Shown here piece after piece: positions 1-7,967 of a DNA stretch of 64,000 nucleotides. The stretch comes from Rubripirellula amarantea (GTDB lineage Bacteria; Planctomycetota; Planctomycetia; Pirellulales; Pirellulaceae), in contig NZ_SJPI01000001.1 in the NCBI RefSeq assembly GCF_007859865.1, positions 2,046,001 to 2,110,000 on the forward strand, in the 5' to 3' direction. Every line of letters starts with the position of its first letter. Positions within the stretch are counted from its first letter, which is position 1. Under the pieces are notes generated by a model. The model made no database searches. It worked only from the letters and a program-made list of their open reading frames with translations, and was not told the DNA's origin. Made by a program: the position numbers and the translations under genes.

Positions 1-626
1 GGTGCTAGAGCCTCAATCGCGGTTGTTCGTTCGCGCGCGATCGAACCGATAGCCGGCCCCGATAGCCAATCACAGATCGTCCGCGTTCCGGGAGCGGTTG
101 CGGTCATCGAAACTAGGTGGAACAGAGAGGCTCGACCAAACAGGTCCAAGTCGCCAGCCGTTTCGCGTCGCTGTTGTGGCAGTTCCACAAGGTCTAGCAA
201 GCGGGTCATGCGTTTGGTAGCGAGTTTTTCCCAGTCACGATGCAACCTCGCGATCAGTCGTTCGATGACGCTTCGATTGCGTCTTAATTCTTCCATTGAA
301 TCTCGGACTGGTTCATTGATCGTGGCGACGACAAAGAACAGTGCAAAGGCGAGCCATCCAAGCCACCCGGCACCCGGTACACCGGTAGAGCCGATGCTAA
401 CGACCCAAAGCACGATGGCAACCAGGATCAACCCAACGCGAATTCGACCGAGCATCAAGTCCTTTTGCTCGAGTTCGCGAAGTTGTTGGTCAATGGTTTC
501 TAGCTGGACGCGGTAACGTGATGTCGCATCGATTTCATCGGTATTCAACGGCTGAAAAGCTCCCTGCCTTCTTGGTGCAAATGTCTCAGGTGCCTGAGGC
601 AAAGCTAGTCGTGCCTGTGGAATCAC
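1..626 (-). CDS. MutS-like protein with N-terminal membrane segments (5' part only)
   Basis: The reading frame is open from about 650 down to the window edge, so only the N-terminal ~210 residues are visible. They show a short polar N-terminus, a helical segment, two adjacent hydrophobic stretches (around VGLILVAIVLWVVSIG and WLGWLAFALFFVVATI), another helical region, and then a block like the MutS core/clamp domain (ASLFHLVSMTATAPGTRT then ICDWLSGP), which in MutS proteins precedes the ATPase. The ATPase lies outside the window. This architecture resembles membrane-anchored MutS-related proteins rather than true mismatch-repair MutS. The start is uncertain: GTG codons at 624-626 and 648-650 both fit, and either overlaps the end of the upstream gene, suggesting translational coupling. 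Confidence 0.6.
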   Translation of the reverse strand, partial: MIPQARLALPQAPETFAPRRQGAFQPLNTDEIDATSRYRVQLETIDQQLRELEQKDLMLGRIRVGLILVAIVLWVVSIGSTGVPGAGWLGWLAFALFFVVATINEPVRDSMEELRRNRSVIERLIARLHRDWEKLATKRMTRLLDLVELPQQRRETAGDLDLFGRASLFHLVSMTATAPGTRTICDWLSGPAIGSIARERTTAIEALA

Positions 627-2244
627 TGGCTCGTGAGCTGCCCTTGCCACGTTTCGTTATGACCATCTTGGTAGCCACTCGGTCCTGCAGGTTTGGTCTG
701 AAGATGGTCAGCAGCAGCATCGGCAAGAACCAAGCGATGTAAAGTCCGCCGCCGTAGCCATGCCAAAATTGAGCCGCGACCATTACCGCAGCACTGCCGC
801 TAAGCAAAGTACCGAGGTTTTTTTGGACCGGCCAAATGGCAAAGAAGACGCAAAGGATTACGAATGCGACGATGACGGGCAGCCGCCAAATTGGTTCAAG
901 TCCTAGGCTCCAGAATCCTCGTAGCTCGCTGGCATCTTTGTTGGGATTGAACAGACCGAACATCCGTTGCAGATGTTCGCTCAGAGAAGCACTTTGATCT
1001 AGCGACAGTGCGAACACCAGTATCGCCAAGGTCGCCAAAAAGCCCAGCAAGAACGACTTAGCACCCCTTTGCCAATAGAAACTGAACCACAACGGCAACA
1101 GAAACAATGGGTAGTAAACCAGTCCCGCTGCTAGGCCAATAAAACCACCAGCAATCAATGGCCGTCGATAGCATAGCAGTGCCCAAAGCAACAGCGCAGC
1201 CGGAATGGCATGATCGACGCGCCCGGTCATTTGTGCGGTATAGGGAAGTAAAAGGTACAGCGTTGCGCAACCGACCCCCGCTTTAAGGTTTCCAAAGTGT
1301 CGGTTACCAAACAACACGATGCCCGTAACGATCGCGAGCTGGGCCGCGATGGCCAATGTTTTGGCAACGCGAGCAAGGCTCTGCTGAGCGGGTGAAAGGT
1401 TGGTTGGCTGTGCCGGGGACACGCCTCCGGGAGCATCACTGACTGGCCGCGTTGGAATTGCGGGCAACATGTTCATCAACGCGTACCCCGGACCGAGTGC
1501 GGGACCCTGAGTCACCTGAATTCGTGAATCGCTCTTGACCACGTTGGCCATCATGAACACGAACATCGAGATGCCGATAAACGTCAATCCACCACTGGTC
1601 AGATTGGGGTCAAGCAACGGCCGGCGAACCATGAGAGGATCGAGCATAAGTCGAATCAGCAGCAACGCTTCTACGACGAACAGGTAGATGAAACCGAATC
1701 GACGGATGCTTCGATAGCGCGCGGCGCTCTCGGCAAGCGTTTCGTCAACGGTAGCCTCCGCCTGGTCGCCCGGCGTCGACGAAGCTGCCTGGTCACCCGA
1801 CGTCGACGAAGCCGCCTGGTCACTTCCACTGGTTGCGGTATCTATTTCGAAGTCATCCGGCGGGATGCCGTCAGGTGAATCCGTCGATTGGCTAACTAGA
1901 GTCGTTCCACGATTCAAAAGCAGTCTCTCAAAACCATCTGCGGATGGGTCTGTGAAAGCTTCGAAGGGTAGCTTTTCCAACGGGTCCGTATCGCCATTGG
2001 AATCCTCCTGCAGATGCTGGTCTGCGGCATGTTGCACTATCGTTTCAGAATCGTCGAACTGGCGACGATAACCCTCGTGCACAATCAGCAGGCCTGGTGC
2101 CAGCAAGATCAGCAGCACGAGGTCGAGGTTGCGAATGCTCCAAAACCGGCGAAAAACGAAGTACAGTCCAATCGTCAAGAACGACGAAAGGTAAACCCAT
2201 GTCGTTGGATCGGGGCGACGGTAATAGAGCAGAATTTCGCTCAT
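586..2244 (-). CDS. Polytopic membrane protein, GT87/DUF2029-like
   Basis: This 552-residue protein has about ten hydrophobic segments: two near the N-terminus, then a long hydrophilic Asp/Ser/Thr/Gln-rich stretch (residues ~65-175) containing an imperfect nine-residue tandem repeat (GDQAASST), then a run of membrane helices to the C-terminus. The second half (LPYTAQMTGRVDHAIPAALL, then GGFIGLAAGLVYYPLFLLPL) resembles polyprenol-phosphate-dependent mannosyltransferases of the GT87/DUF2029 type, but no catalytic residue can be fixed by eye. The function is therefore a guess: a membrane glycosyltransferase or a family-specific membrane protein. It overlaps the start of the MutS-like gene downstream, so the two are probably co-transcribed. 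Confidence 0.7.
   Translation of the reverse strand: MSEILLYYRRPDPTTWVYLSSFLTIGLYFVFRRFWSIRNLDLVLLILLAPGLLIVHEGYRRQFDDSETIVQHAADQHLQEDSNGDTDPLEKLPFEAFTDPSADGFERLLLNRGTTLVSQSTDSPDGIPPDDFEIDTATSGSDQAASSTSGDQAASSTPGDQAEATVDETLAESAARYRSIRRFGFIYLFVVEALLLIRLMLDPLMVRRPLLDPNLTSGGLTFIGISMFVFMMANVVKSDSRIQVTQGPALGPGYALMNMLPAIPTRPVSDAPGGVSPAQPTNLSPAQQSLARVAKTLAIAAQLAIVTGIVLFGNRHFGNLKAGVGCATLYLLLPYTAQMTGRVDHAIPAALLLWALLCYRRPLIAGGFIGLAAGLVYYPLFLLPLWFSFYWQRGAKSFLLGFLATLAILVFALSLDQSASLSEHLQRMFGLFNPNKDASELRGFWSLGLEPIWRLPVIVAFVILCVFFAIWPVQKNLGTLLSGSAAVMVAAQFWHGYGGGLYIAWFLPMLLLTIFRPNLQDRVATKMVITKRGKGSSRASDSTGTTSFASGT
1763..1825. repeat. 27-bp in-frame tandem repeat
   Basis: Two near-identical 27-bp units (1763-1789 and 1790-1816) and a partial third copy lie inside the polytopic membrane protein gene. 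They encode a nine-residue unit in the hydrophilic linker. The length is a multiple of three, so copy-number change would not break the frame. Confidence 0.8.
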
Positions 2245-2600
2245 AGATGATTAACGCGAACGCGGCGTTCTTTCCCTCGAAACACCTTTGTAGCTAACGC
2301 TTTACGAACGCCTAGCTTAGCAGAAACTTGTAGTTGCGGTATGGATGGGCCCAGTGATCGCGATCAATATCTGGCACTTATTCTTAACCTGATCGCAAAC
2401 GATCCAATGTGCGCAATATGCGGCTAAGCCAAACGTCTATTTTTGTTCAATTGACGTCGCTTGCCCAGTCCGGCTTGTGGGGCATGACAGTCGCTTTCGC
2501 TTGGTATCCTAGTTCGAGTGACAGGTATCCTGAATCGAAGGAAGAGGTCTGCGTTGTGGCGACCGAAACTGTGTTCTGACCAACCCATGCGATAGAAACT
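2245..2600. promoter_or_regulatory. Divergent intergenic region with a palindrome and 21-bp-phased direct repeats
   Basis: No gene is supported in these 356 bases between two divergent genes. A perfect 12-bp palindrome (TGATCGCGATCA) lies at 2355-2366. Nearer the M20 gene, GGTATCCT occurs at 2503 and again at 2524, exactly 21 bp apart, with TCGA shared at the same downstream offset in both copies. The second copy ends about 70 bases before the ATG. This spacing fits a regulator bound on one face of the helix; no known operator was recognised. Confidence 0.4.
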
Positions 2601-3815
2601 ATGAACGCCAAGTTAGCCGATGCCTTGGGTTGGATCGCGACCAAGCGTGACGATGCCATCGAACAACTGATCCGCTGGTGCAACCAAAATTCTTGGTCGA
2701 TGGACGAACCGAGGTTACGTGACATGGCTGAATTGGTCATCCGTGACTTCGGTAAAATTGGCGTGGAGTTTCAATCATTGTCACTTCCTCCGCTTAGGCT
2801 GCTAGGTGAGGATGGCGAATGGATGGAAGGTGCGACGGGGCCTGCCTTGTTGTGGCATCACAACCCCCAAGCGAAACATCGTGTCTTGCTGATGATCCAC
2901 TACGACACGGTCTATCCCAGCGATGCAGAACCGAATTTTTGCGTCAGAGTTGATGGGCATGGGGCCGAGCCTGCGACATTAGTGGGACCGGGAGTCGCCG
3001 ATGCGAAAGGCGGCATTGCGGTAATCGCACTAGCCGTGGAAGCAATGTTGCGTTTCGATTTGCTAAGGGACATCGGCGTTTCGATTCTGCTTAATCCCGA
3101 CGAAGAAATCGGTTCGACGGCATCGGCAACGCTAATGCAAGAGCTTGCGAGTCAGTTTGCTTATGGACTTGTGTTCGAACCAACGTTGCCCGATGGGACA
3201 TTGGTAGCCGCGCGAAAGGGGTCTGGCAATTTTGCGATCTATGTTCGCGGTCGCAGTGCTCATGCCGGCCGCAATATCGAAGATGGTCGCAACGCGATTG
3301 TTCATCTCGCAAACATCATTGTTGAGCTGAACCGACTGCACGACCCCGATTCGGGAGTGTCGGTAAATGTTGGGCAAGTGTCCGGCGGAGGCCCGCTTAA
3401 CCAAGTTCCCGATTTAGCGAATGTAAAGTTCAATATCCGAGTCAACGATCGCTCGTCGATGGAACGGATGCAAGAGAAGCTACATACACTGGTAGAGCGA
3501 TTGAGTACCAATGGGTTTAGCGTAGCGGTACTGGGTGAGTTTCACAGTCCGCCGAAGTTAGTTAGCCCCGCGATAGAGCAGCTTCAAGCGGTCGTGATGA
3601 AGGCAGGTAAGTCGCTGGGCCGCCCGATTCAGTGGCGTGATACTGGCGGAGCTTGCGATGGTTCCAAGCTTGCGGGTTGGGGGTTGCCCAACATCGACAC
3701 CATGAGTGTCACGGGAGGAAACCTTCACAGCCCCCAGGAATACATGCAGATTGACTCACTCACCAAGGCGGCTCAGACGGTCGTCGCGACGATACAGGAG
3801 ATGGCGTCTCGGTAG
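2601..3815 (+). CDS. M20-family metallohydrolase (peptidase/deacylase)
   Basis: This 404-residue protein has the layout of M20 di-zinc amidohydrolases. The motif MIHYDTVYPSD holds the first metal-binding His/Asp pair, GVADAKGGIAV holds the bridging Asp, NPDEEIGS holds the catalytic and metal Glu residues, and the dimerisation lid domain contains GRSAHAGRN. A late HSPQEY segment supplies the last His ligand. Related enzymes include carboxypeptidase G2-like proteins, ArgE and succinyl-diaminopimelate desuccinylase. It is the first gene of an apparent operon with an aminotransferase and AstA, so an inferred role is removing a succinyl group from an arginine- or ornithine-derived intermediate. 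The exact substrate cannot be read from sequence. Confidence 0.85.
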   Translation: MNAKLADALGWIATKRDDAIEQLIRWCNQNSWSMDEPRLRDMAELVIRDFGKIGVEFQSLSLPPLRLLGEDGEWMEGATGPALLWHHNPQAKHRVLLMIHYDTVYPSDAEPNFCVRVDGHGAEPATLVGPGVADAKGGIAVIALAVEAMLRFDLLRDIGVSILLNPDEEIGSTASATLMQELASQFAYGLVFEPTLPDGTLVAARKGSGNFAIYVRGRSAHAGRNIEDGRNAIVHLANIIVELNRLHDPDSGVSVNVGQVSGGGPLNQVPDLANVKFNIRVNDRSSMERMQEKLHTLVERLSTNGFSVAVLGEFHSPPKLVSPAIEQLQAVVMKAGKSLGRPIQWRDTGGACDGSKLAGWGLPNIDTMSVTGGNLHSPQEYMQIDSLTKAAQTVVATIQEMASR

Positions 3816-3922
3816 CGTTTCGTTTGATTTGATTCTGGTCTGAACCTTTTGCCCGCCAACAGCTACCATAAGAGCAGTAGTTTCTTTTCCAGCCCGTCGA
3901 ATATTCAACGAGAGCCTCGCAA

Positions 3923-5392
3923 GTGAGTTCATCTGCCTCTTCTTCCAATCCCCAGAAGTCATCGCCAACTACCGGCGGGTCACCACGGACTCATGCCGAG
4001 GCGTTGCGTGCAGATCCACGGATTGCAGAAGCGAAAAGGTTGATCGCCGAGGCGGTTCAGGAACACTCCGCCGCTCTGGAAAAGCCGGTGGCCAAGAATG
4101 ATGGTTTGGCCGACGGGTATCAGGGCATGCTCGATCGTTTCACCGCCGTTCGAGGTGGTTCTATGTTTTGGCCTTATCTGTCGGCGGGACTAGGGAACCA
4201 ATCGCTGGTCGAACTGGCCGATGGCAGTGTCAAATTGGATTTCATTGGTGGCATTGGAGTGCATGGATGCGGGCACTCCCATCCGGCAATGATTGACTCG
4301 GCAATTGACGGAGCGTTGGAAGACACGGTGATGCAAGGAAACCTGCAGCAGCATCCCCCTAGTCTGAAAATGTGTGAGCGTCTGATTGGGTTGGCCACGA
4401 CCGGCGGCGCGAAGCTTAATCACTGTTTGCTTTCGACCAGCGGTGCGATGGCAAACGAGAACGCATTGAAGATTGCGATGCATCATCAATCCAACAAAGG
4501 TCTGTCGGGAGCCAATCGAGTGATTGCTTTTGACAATGCATTCGCAGGTCGAACTCTCGCTCTGGCTTCCTTGACGGACCGTGCTAAGTATCGAATGGGT
4601 TTACCGCTAGCGGTTCAAGTCGATTATCTGCCCTTCTTGGATCCTGATGATCCCGATAAGAGTCAGCGATGGGCGGTTGATGAACTGCATCGTTTGTTGG
4701 CACGTCACCCAGGTCGTTATGCTGCCTTTTGGGCCGAGCCGATCGCGGGGGAAGGCGGCTATTATCCAGGCAGCGAGGGGTTCTTCCGGTCGTTGTGCGA
4801 GCCGCTTCGTGAAGCTGGGATTCCAATTATCTTCGACGAAGTGCAATCGTTTGCGCGTACGACTCGTCCTTTCGCCTTCCAGCATTACGGGCTCGATCAG
4901 TTCGCTGACATTGTGACGATTGGCAAAATCACGCAAGTCTGCGCGACATTGTACGGCACTGATTTTGTGCCCAAGGGGCCTATCCTTAGTCAAACGTTTA
5001 CGGGGTCATCGGCGTCAATTTCGACGGGGCTGAAGATGCTCGACATGTTGGACGAGTTCGGCTGCTTTGGTGCAGATGGACAAAACCAAAAACGCCACGA
5101 CTACTTTGCTGCGGGCTTGCAGCAGTTGCACAAAAAGTACCCAAGTCTTATCCGGGGACCGTACGGGGAATGCATGATGATTGCGTTCACGCCCGGCGAC
5201 GGTAGCTACGATCAGGCTAAACTTTTGATGGACACCATGTACGAAATTGGCTTGCTTGGTTTCGTTTGTGGTGCAGAGCCCACGCGGATTCGTTTCTTGC
5301 CCCCTCCTGCGATTGCTACGCAACAGCACATTGACATGGCATTGTCGTTGCTCGATCAATCACTTGAAGCCTTCTCCAAAAAACTGAGCTAG
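3923..5392 (+). CDS. Class-III PLP aminotransferase, lysine/ornithine-type
   Basis: This 489-residue protein carries the class-III aminotransferase landmarks: IGVHGCGHSHP near the N-terminus, SGAMANENALKIA for phosphate binding, the FDEVQSFART stretch with the PLP-ring Asp, and the Schiff-base lysine in TIGKITQVC. The GKxTQVC form around the lysine recalls L-lysine epsilon-aminotransferases more than plain ornithine or acetylornithine aminotransferases. The chosen start is a GTG at 3923, preceded by 107 bases after the M20 gene. Its stop is two bases from the astA ATG, so expression is probably coupled. Likely substrate, by context: ornithine, a succinylated ornithine, or lysine. The first ~60 residues are Ser/Pro-rich and probably disordered. 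Confidence 0.85.
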   Translation: MSSSASSSNPQKSSPTTGGSPRTHAEALRADPRIAEAKRLIAEAVQEHSAALEKPVAKNDGLADGYQGMLDRFTAVRGGSMFWPYLSAGLGNQSLVELADGSVKLDFIGGIGVHGCGHSHPAMIDSAIDGALEDTVMQGNLQQHPPSLKMCERLIGLATTGGAKLNHCLLSTSGAMANENALKIAMHHQSNKGLSGANRVIAFDNAFAGRTLALASLTDRAKYRMGLPLAVQVDYLPFLDPDDPDKSQRWAVDELHRLLARHPGRYAAFWAEPIAGEGGYYPGSEGFFRSLCEPLREAGIPIIFDEVQSFARTTRPFAFQHYGLDQFADIVTIGKITQVCATLYGTDFVPKGPILSQTFTGSSASISTGLKMLDMLDEFGCFGADGQNQKRHDYFAAGLQQLHKKYPSLIRGPYGECMMIAFTPGDGSYDQAKLLMDTMYEIGLLGFVCGAEPTRIRFLPPPAIATQQHIDMALSLLDQSLEAFSKKLS

Positions 5393-5394
5393 TC

Positions 5395-6423
5395 ATGTGG
5401 GTCGTTCGCGCTGTTTGTCTTGACGATCTCGATCAACTTCAGTCGTTGATCAGTCTCGCCACTCAAGGCCTTACATCGCTTCAGTTGACCAGTGATCAAT
5501 TACTCGATCGCGTCGAACAGTCCGTGTTTGCGTTTAGTCGCACGGGGCTTTCGCCGCGAGGAGAGCCCTTTGTTTTGGTGATGTGCAACGACGCGACAGG
5601 GGAAATCGTTGGTACGTCGACGGTCTACGCAAAGACCGGTGGTTACCAGCCTTTCTACTCGTATCGTGTCGTGACGTCGCAACATCACAGCGAACAGTTA
5701 GGGGTTAGCCACACTCGAACACGTCTGGAACTCGAGCGAACGCACGACGGTCCGACGGAAATCGGCAGCCTGTTCCTTCGGAAGAAGCATCGCGGCGCTG
5801 GTCGCGGACGTTGGCTTTCACTGGCGAGGTTTGCGCTGATCGCCAGTCGTCCGCATCGTTTCGCCGACCGTGTGATAGCCGAGATGCGGGGGAAGGCAGA
5901 CCTCGACGGTGGCGTGCCGTTCTGGAAGGCGGTGACTGGCCGCTTTATTCCCGTCAATTTCTCCGTTGCCGATTCGATGTCAACGGTGTGCAAGCAGTTC
6001 ATCGAAGAACTAATGCCACAGTATCCGATCTACGTAGATTTGTTGCCCGAGGAAGTCCGTGCCGGAATCGGGTGCGTTCATGATGAAACAAAACCTGCGT
6101 TGGCTTTGCTCGAAGGCGAAGGTTTTATTCAAACCGACCAAGTTGACATCTTCGATGCGGGTCCCGTAGTGAGTTGTCCCAAAATGCAAATCGGTGCGGT
6201 CCAACGTTGCCAACAGGCCACAGTCGTGGAGGTCAGAGATCAGGCGCCGAACAACTCGCAAGAACCATTGATCCTAGTGAGTGATCGTGATGGTTTCACC
6301 AGCGTCATGACCGAAATCGAACGAGACGGAAACGAGATCAAGATTGGTTCGGAAGTTGCTAGAACGCTTTCCATCGAGTCCGGATCATCGTGCAAATTGC
6401 TTACGGTTCGATCCGGTTCTTAA
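5395..6423 (+). CDS. astA: Arginine N-succinyltransferase (AstA)
   Basis: AstA transfers succinyl from succinyl-CoA to the alpha-amino group of arginine, the first step of the AST catabolic route. The 342-residue length fits the family. Diagnostic stretches are present in order: EIGSLFLRKKHRGAGRGR (CoA-binding GNAT-like core), AEMRGKADLDGGVPFWKAV, FIEELMPQYPIY and the near-C-terminal VDIFDAGPVVSCP. The ATG lies two bases after the aminotransferase stop. No astB, astD or a recognisable astE follows; the next gene is convergent, only 11 bases away. The operon therefore encodes at most part of the classical pathway, unless the M20 protein replaces AstE. Confidence 0.9.
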   Translation: MWVVRAVCLDDLDQLQSLISLATQGLTSLQLTSDQLLDRVEQSVFAFSRTGLSPRGEPFVLVMCNDATGEIVGTSTVYAKTGGYQPFYSYRVVTSQHHSEQLGVSHTRTRLELERTHDGPTEIGSLFLRKKHRGAGRGRWLSLARFALIASRPHRFADRVIAEMRGKADLDGGVPFWKAVTGRFIPVNFSVADSMSTVCKQFIEELMPQYPIYVDLLPEEVRAGIGCVHDETKPALALLEGEGFIQTDQVDIFDAGPVVSCPKMQIGAVQRCQQATVVEVRDQAPNNSQEPLILVSDRDGFTSVMTEIERDGNEIKIGSEVARTLSIESGSSCKLLTVRSGS

Positions 6424-6434
6424 TCCATCATTCT

Positions 6435-6761
6435 CTAACGATGAGTAGGGCAGACCACGTTTCCATCGCGATCGATGGTCATGGCTTGGCCGGTCACCGG
6501 ACAAGTGGGGAGATCGCCATTCCAGTAGTCGGCGGACTTCAATTCGCGAAGGTCGCGCGACGGCAATGAGCGATTGAGCAGTTCGTATCTCTCAACTTCC
6601 AATTGCAGGGTGCGGCGGTTTAGTTCGCAGCCCCGCGCTTGCCCCGATTCGCCTGCCGTACGCACGTGTTGAATGCCCAGCATGGCCACTACACTGACGA
6701 GAATTACCGCGGCGATAACTTCGATCAAGGTAAAGGCGGAAGTGGATTTTGATGAGATCAT
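6435..6761 (-). CDS. Type II secretion/type IV pilus pseudopilin
   Basis: This 108-residue protein has a short basic leader, the prepilin signature SAFTLIEV followed by a hydrophobic helix (IAAVILVSVVAMLGI) and a small globular domain. The residue before the mature Phe is Ala rather than the usual Gly, so either processing tolerates Ala or cleavage is inefficient. The Glu at mature position 5 is conserved. The C-terminus has two Cys-Pro motifs (TCPVTG and VVCPTH), which may form a disulfide or bind metal. It is the last gene of the set with gspE and gspF; its start overlaps the end of gspF by four bases. It probably builds the pseudopilus. Confidence 0.85.
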   Translation of the reverse strand: MISSKSTSAFTLIEVIAAVILVSVVAMLGIQHVRTAGESGQARGCELNRRTLQLEVERYELLNRSLPSRDLRELKSADYWNGDLPTCPVTGQAMTIDRDGNVVCPTHR

Positions 6762-7930
6762 TCGAGCACCTCGAACATGTGGAACATCGGGGTATAGATC
6801 GACAGCACCATCACGCCGATCGCAACAGCAAGTGAAATTGTCAGGACGGGTTCGAGCAAGCCAACGGTCGCGTCAATTCTGGATTCCAAACGCTCGCGTA
6901 GGTGTTCGCACGTGCCTCGCATCGCCTTGGGGAAATCTCCCGATTGTTCGCCGACGCCAACCAATTGGCACAGTGTTGCCGGGAAAAATCGCTCGTGTTT
7001 TTCGAGTTCGCTACTGATCTTTTCGCCCCGCAGAACGCTGCGATTGACGCTCTCGACGGTCGCCCGAACTTCGCGGTTGCCGACACATTCCCAAGCCACG
7101 CCAACGGCATCCACCGGCGTGTAACCGCATTCAACCATGGATGAAATAGCTTCCACGAATTGCAAGATTGCAACGTCGCGAAGCCAGGGACCAACCAGCG
7201 GAATCTTCAGCAGAAAGCTGTCGAGTTTACGCGAGATTTTCGGGCGGGATCGAGCCGCCAACCAAGCAACAATGAAGACGATCGCGATCGGAAATGCGAG
7301 GCAACCATATCCCAGTACCATCCGACTAGCGGCCGTTACAACCTGAGTGACGAAAGGCAAATCGACGCCACTGCTGGAATACACCACTTCGAACTCGGGT
7401 ACGACCACCACGCACATGAAGATCATCAAACCTGTACCGGCCAACGTGATCAGAATGGGGTAGCTGACCTTCTTGATGATCCGTTTGCGAAGGGCAACTT
7501 GGCGTTCCATCTGCTCACAAACTCGTGCCAGCGCCTTTTCCAACGCTCCGCTCCGCTCGCCGATCCGAACTTGTTGAATCTGCATTGCCGTGAATGTTCG
7601 CGGATATCGTTCCATACCGGAACTCAGCGAACCACCTGCCTCAATCGTCATACGCAAACGATCAAGGACATGAGCAAACTTGCGAGTCGACCGGTCTGCG
7701 GCAAGCGATTGCAGTGCCCTAGGCAACGACAAACCGTTTTCTAGCAACATCAACAACATTCGAAGAAGGTCAGCCAACTGCGCGGACTTGATCCGCGTTG
7801 GATCGCCGCCCCGTTTGGCTCCGAACTCAATCGAGTGAAGCTTGCGGATCAAGCCCATGAGTCCGCTCGACGATGCATTGCCGGCACGGCCTTTAGCGAT
7901 GGATTTGGCGGAGTGAGTACGAACGTTCAT
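6758..7930 (-). CDS. gspF: Type II secretion inner-membrane platform protein GspF
   Basis: The 390-residue protein has two copies of the GspF domain, each with a cytoplasmic helical bundle followed by membrane segments. The first begins near LADLLRMLLMLLENGLSLP and the second near FVEAISSMVECGYTPVDAV. Hydrophobic helices occur around residues 160-180, 205-230 and at the C-terminus (VLTISLAVAIGVMVLSIY). The motif RIGERSGALEKAL, and its second copy VGEQSGDFPKAM, are typical. GspF couples the GspE ATPase to pseudopilus assembly. It lies 37 bases downstream of gspE and overlaps the pseudopilin gene, so the three are surely one transcription unit. PilC is the pilus-type equivalent and cannot be excluded. 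Confidence 0.9.
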   Translation of the reverse strand: MNVRTHSAKSIAKGRAGNASSSGLMGLIRKLHSIEFGAKRGGDPTRIKSAQLADLLRMLLMLLENGLSLPRALQSLAADRSTRKFAHVLDRLRMTIEAGGSLSSGMERYPRTFTAMQIQQVRIGERSGALEKALARVCEQMERQVALRKRIIKKVSYPILITLAGTGLMIFMCVVVVPEFEVVYSSSGVDLPFVTQVVTAASRMVLGYGCLAFPIAIVFIVAWLAARSRPKISRKLDSFLLKIPLVGPWLRDVAILQFVEAISSMVECGYTPVDAVGVAWECVGNREVRATVESVNRSVLRGEKISSELEKHERFFPATLCQLVGVGEQSGDFPKAMRGTCEHLRERLESRIDATVGLLEPVLTISLAVAIGVMVLSIYTPMFHMFEVLE

Positions 7931-7967
7931 GACAAAATAAACAGATGAGAAAGGTTAGCGTTGCTAG

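Noticed and set aside
208-742. Two plus-strand frames at the left edge
   Set aside because: They are opposite the MutS-like and membrane protein genes and have low-complexity Ser/Arg-rich translations typical of antisense frames.
2447-2740. Minus-strand frame over the M20 promoter
   Set aside because: It overlaps the start of a well-supported gene and has no protein-family character.
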